Source: CAZTKP01 sp964614215 (lineage in GTDB: Bacteria > UBP6 > UBA1177). From it: DNA of 7,348 bases. The notes below the pieces were generated by a model. The model saw only the letters and a list, made by a program, of their open reading frames with translations. It had not been told where the DNA came from and ran no database searches. The position numbers were made by a program, and so were the translations under genes. This document shows positions 6,286-7,348 of the stretch, one piece after another. Position 1 is the first letter of the stretch. Every line of letters begins with the position of its first letter. The DNA is taken from positions 1 through 7,348 of the forward strand of contig CAZTKP010000133.1 in NCBI GenBank assembly GCA_964614215.1. Reading direction: 5' to 3'.

Positions 6286-7242
6286 TTAAATAAAAGGCAA
6301 AAGAAGGCTTGACAGTGCCTGAGTGATCAGTGCTTTTATTCTCATTATAAGGGCGATCATTATTCCAAAACCACCATCAAGACCCAGCATTGAGAAAATA
6401 AAAAAGGACGTGCTTTCTGTCATACCAAGTTTAGCAGGAACGAGCATTACAACATAGTTAGCAAGATTTATAGCTGCATTTGCAAGCAGCAGTATCGCAA
6501 AGATCTCCTTAATATCTCCAAGAATATATGCGGTAACAAGAAAAGTCACAGTAGAAATAAGTCTTGCTGAAACCTGAAGGAGAACGACCAGAAAAAAACT
6601 CTTATTCTTATCTTTTCTAAACTTAGTAACGGCTTCTTCAAACATTCCAATCTTTTCTTTCCAACTAGACAGATCTTTTTTAATTATTCTCTCTAATAAC
6701 CTTGTAAACTTCGAAACTGCTGAGTATTTAATAAGCAAAGTAATAAAAATATACGGAATAAACGAAACAAAACATGCCAGAAAAATTAAAACAATATAGG
6801 TAACATCAGCTTCTACTTTAAGAATTACAGAAATAATAATAACCAGAAAGATCGCAATTGGTTTCGTAACTTTAAAAAGATAATTGTAAAGAACAACTCC
6901 GAGAACCGATTCATTAAAAGTGGCATCTTTTTTTATCATAACACCTTTAACCACTTCTCCTGTCTCCCAGGGGAAAACTGAATTCAGAATACCACCAAGA
7001 CTGTTAATAGCATGGATTTTATACAACGGAACATTTTGAAGTGATGAATATTTAAGAGATGCTGAATCTAAAACATTTTCCAAAAGCCCCATAATTAAAA
7101 GAATTACGGCACCGGTTATTCCTATTTTGTAAAAAGAATCTACGACATTATCAAACCCGATATGATCGAGAAGATAGTACAATAGATATAAGGAAAGCAG
7201 AAAGAACAATAATTTTACTGCAAAATTTATCTTCTTTTTCAT
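6286..7242 (-). CDS. Second flippase-like membrane protein (LPG synthase TM region type)
   Basis: A 318-residue, multi-helix membrane protein of about the same length and layout as the protein at 4562-5521. By hand alignment, 15 of 30 residues match in the HIGFD...GLLEN block (27-56) and 21 of 43 in the last block (265-307), with the same gap-free spacing. The shared core is PWETGEVVK (91-99), P-x-K-x-G-x-x-E (269-276), MLGLDGG and MRIKA (300-304). It lacks the Arg of the paralogue's LSRYIVSFIP segment, which reads LANYVVMLVP here, and its GMTEST replaces GVEEG. It most likely arose by tandem duplication and may handle a different lipid. A strong AGGAG SD (complement of 7248-7252) lies five bases before the ATG. 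Its stop is 105 bases before the HAD start, so it may be the first gene of the same operon. Confidence 0.85.
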   Translation of the reverse strand: MKKKINFAVKLLFFLLSLYLLYYLLDHIGFDNVVDSFYKIGITGAVILLIMGLLENVLDSASLKYSSLQNVPLYKIHAINSLGGILNSVFPWETGEVVKGVMIKKDATFNESVLGVVLYNYLFKVTKPIAIFLVIIISVILKVEADVTYIVLIFLACFVSFIPYIFITLLIKYSAVSKFTRLLERIIKKDLSSWKEKIGMFEEAVTKFRKDKNKSFFLVVLLQVSARLISTVTFLVTAYILGDIKEIFAILLLANAAINLANYVVMLVPAKLGMTESTSFFIFSMLGLDGGFGIMIALIMRIKALITQALSSLLLPFI

Positions 7243-7256
7243 TTTATCTCCTAAAC

Positions 7257-7275
7257 AATATGCTGGAGCATTATA
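7257..7275 (-). promoter_or_regulatory. Possible -10 box and dyad before the second flippase gene
   Basis: A perfect TATAAT (complement of 7270-7275) would start transcription near 7263, about 20 bases before the ATG. No good -35 is present 16-18 bases upstream. A short dyad, ATGCT-GG-AGCAT (7260-7271), spans the predicted start and touches the -10, so it could be an operator. This promoter does not carry the CTTTACATA/TAAAATCCTA boxes of the other two minus-strand units. The remaining bases to the window edge hold nothing else I can support. Confidence 0.3.
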
Positions 7276-7348
7276 TTAAAAATCTGCTGGAAAAAAAGTC
7301 TCTGGTCAAATTCTGATCCTGAACGATTATAAAAATAAAGAAATGCCT

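Noticed and set aside
7343..7348. ATG near the right edge that could open a divergent plus-strand gene
   Set aside because: Only two codons are visible and there is no clear SD; TATAAA at 7329-7334 alone is not enough.

Overview
The window is AT-rich bacterial DNA with ordinary bacterial signals: sigma70-like promoters, purine-rich Shine-Dalgarno (SD) sites and closely spaced genes. A Sec signal peptide starts on the minus strand at the left edge, and the other proteins are membrane or envelope-type enzymes. The sequence alone does not fix the phylum. The clear SD sites argue against a typical Bacteroidota, and nothing looks archaeal. I see no rRNA, tRNA, CRISPR, transposase or integrase.

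Layout from left to right: (1) the first 21 codons of a secreted protein (minus, leaving the window) with a good promoter; (2) a divergent GT4-type glycosyltransferase (plus, to 1326); (3) one base away and convergent, a three-part membrane enzyme (minus, 1328-3235) joining an N-terminal sugar/polyol-phosphate nucleotidyltransferase, a middle domain and a C-terminal CDP-alcohol phosphotransferase; (4) divergent from it across about 150 bp, a second CDP-alcohol phosphotransferase (plus, 3387-4547) with a similar middle domain but no nucleotidyltransferase; (5) on the minus strand, reading right to left, a flippase-like eight-helix-type membrane protein (7242-6286), a HAD phosphatase (6180-5530) and a second, paralogous flippase-like protein (5521-4562).

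Together the genes look like a locus for making and moving a phosphodiester-linked headgroup or polyol. The nucleotidyltransferase would make a CDP-activated alcohol, and the two CDP-alcohol phosphotransferases would condense it with one or two acceptors. The HAD enzyme could remove a leftover phosphate, the GT4 enzyme could add a sugar, and the two PF03706/TIGR00374-type proteins could move or regulate the lipid-linked product. The closest known logic is the IPCT-DIPPS route to di-myo-inositol phosphate, and related inositol-phospholipid synthesis. The true substrate cannot be read from the sequence, and no inositol-phosphate synthase is in view.

The most notable non-coding feature is a pair of near-identical promoters. 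CTTTACATA-N14-TAAAATCCTA lies upstream of both the fused enzyme and the HAD phosphatase, with identical spacing. This suggests the two transcription units are switched on together although they are 3 kb apart.
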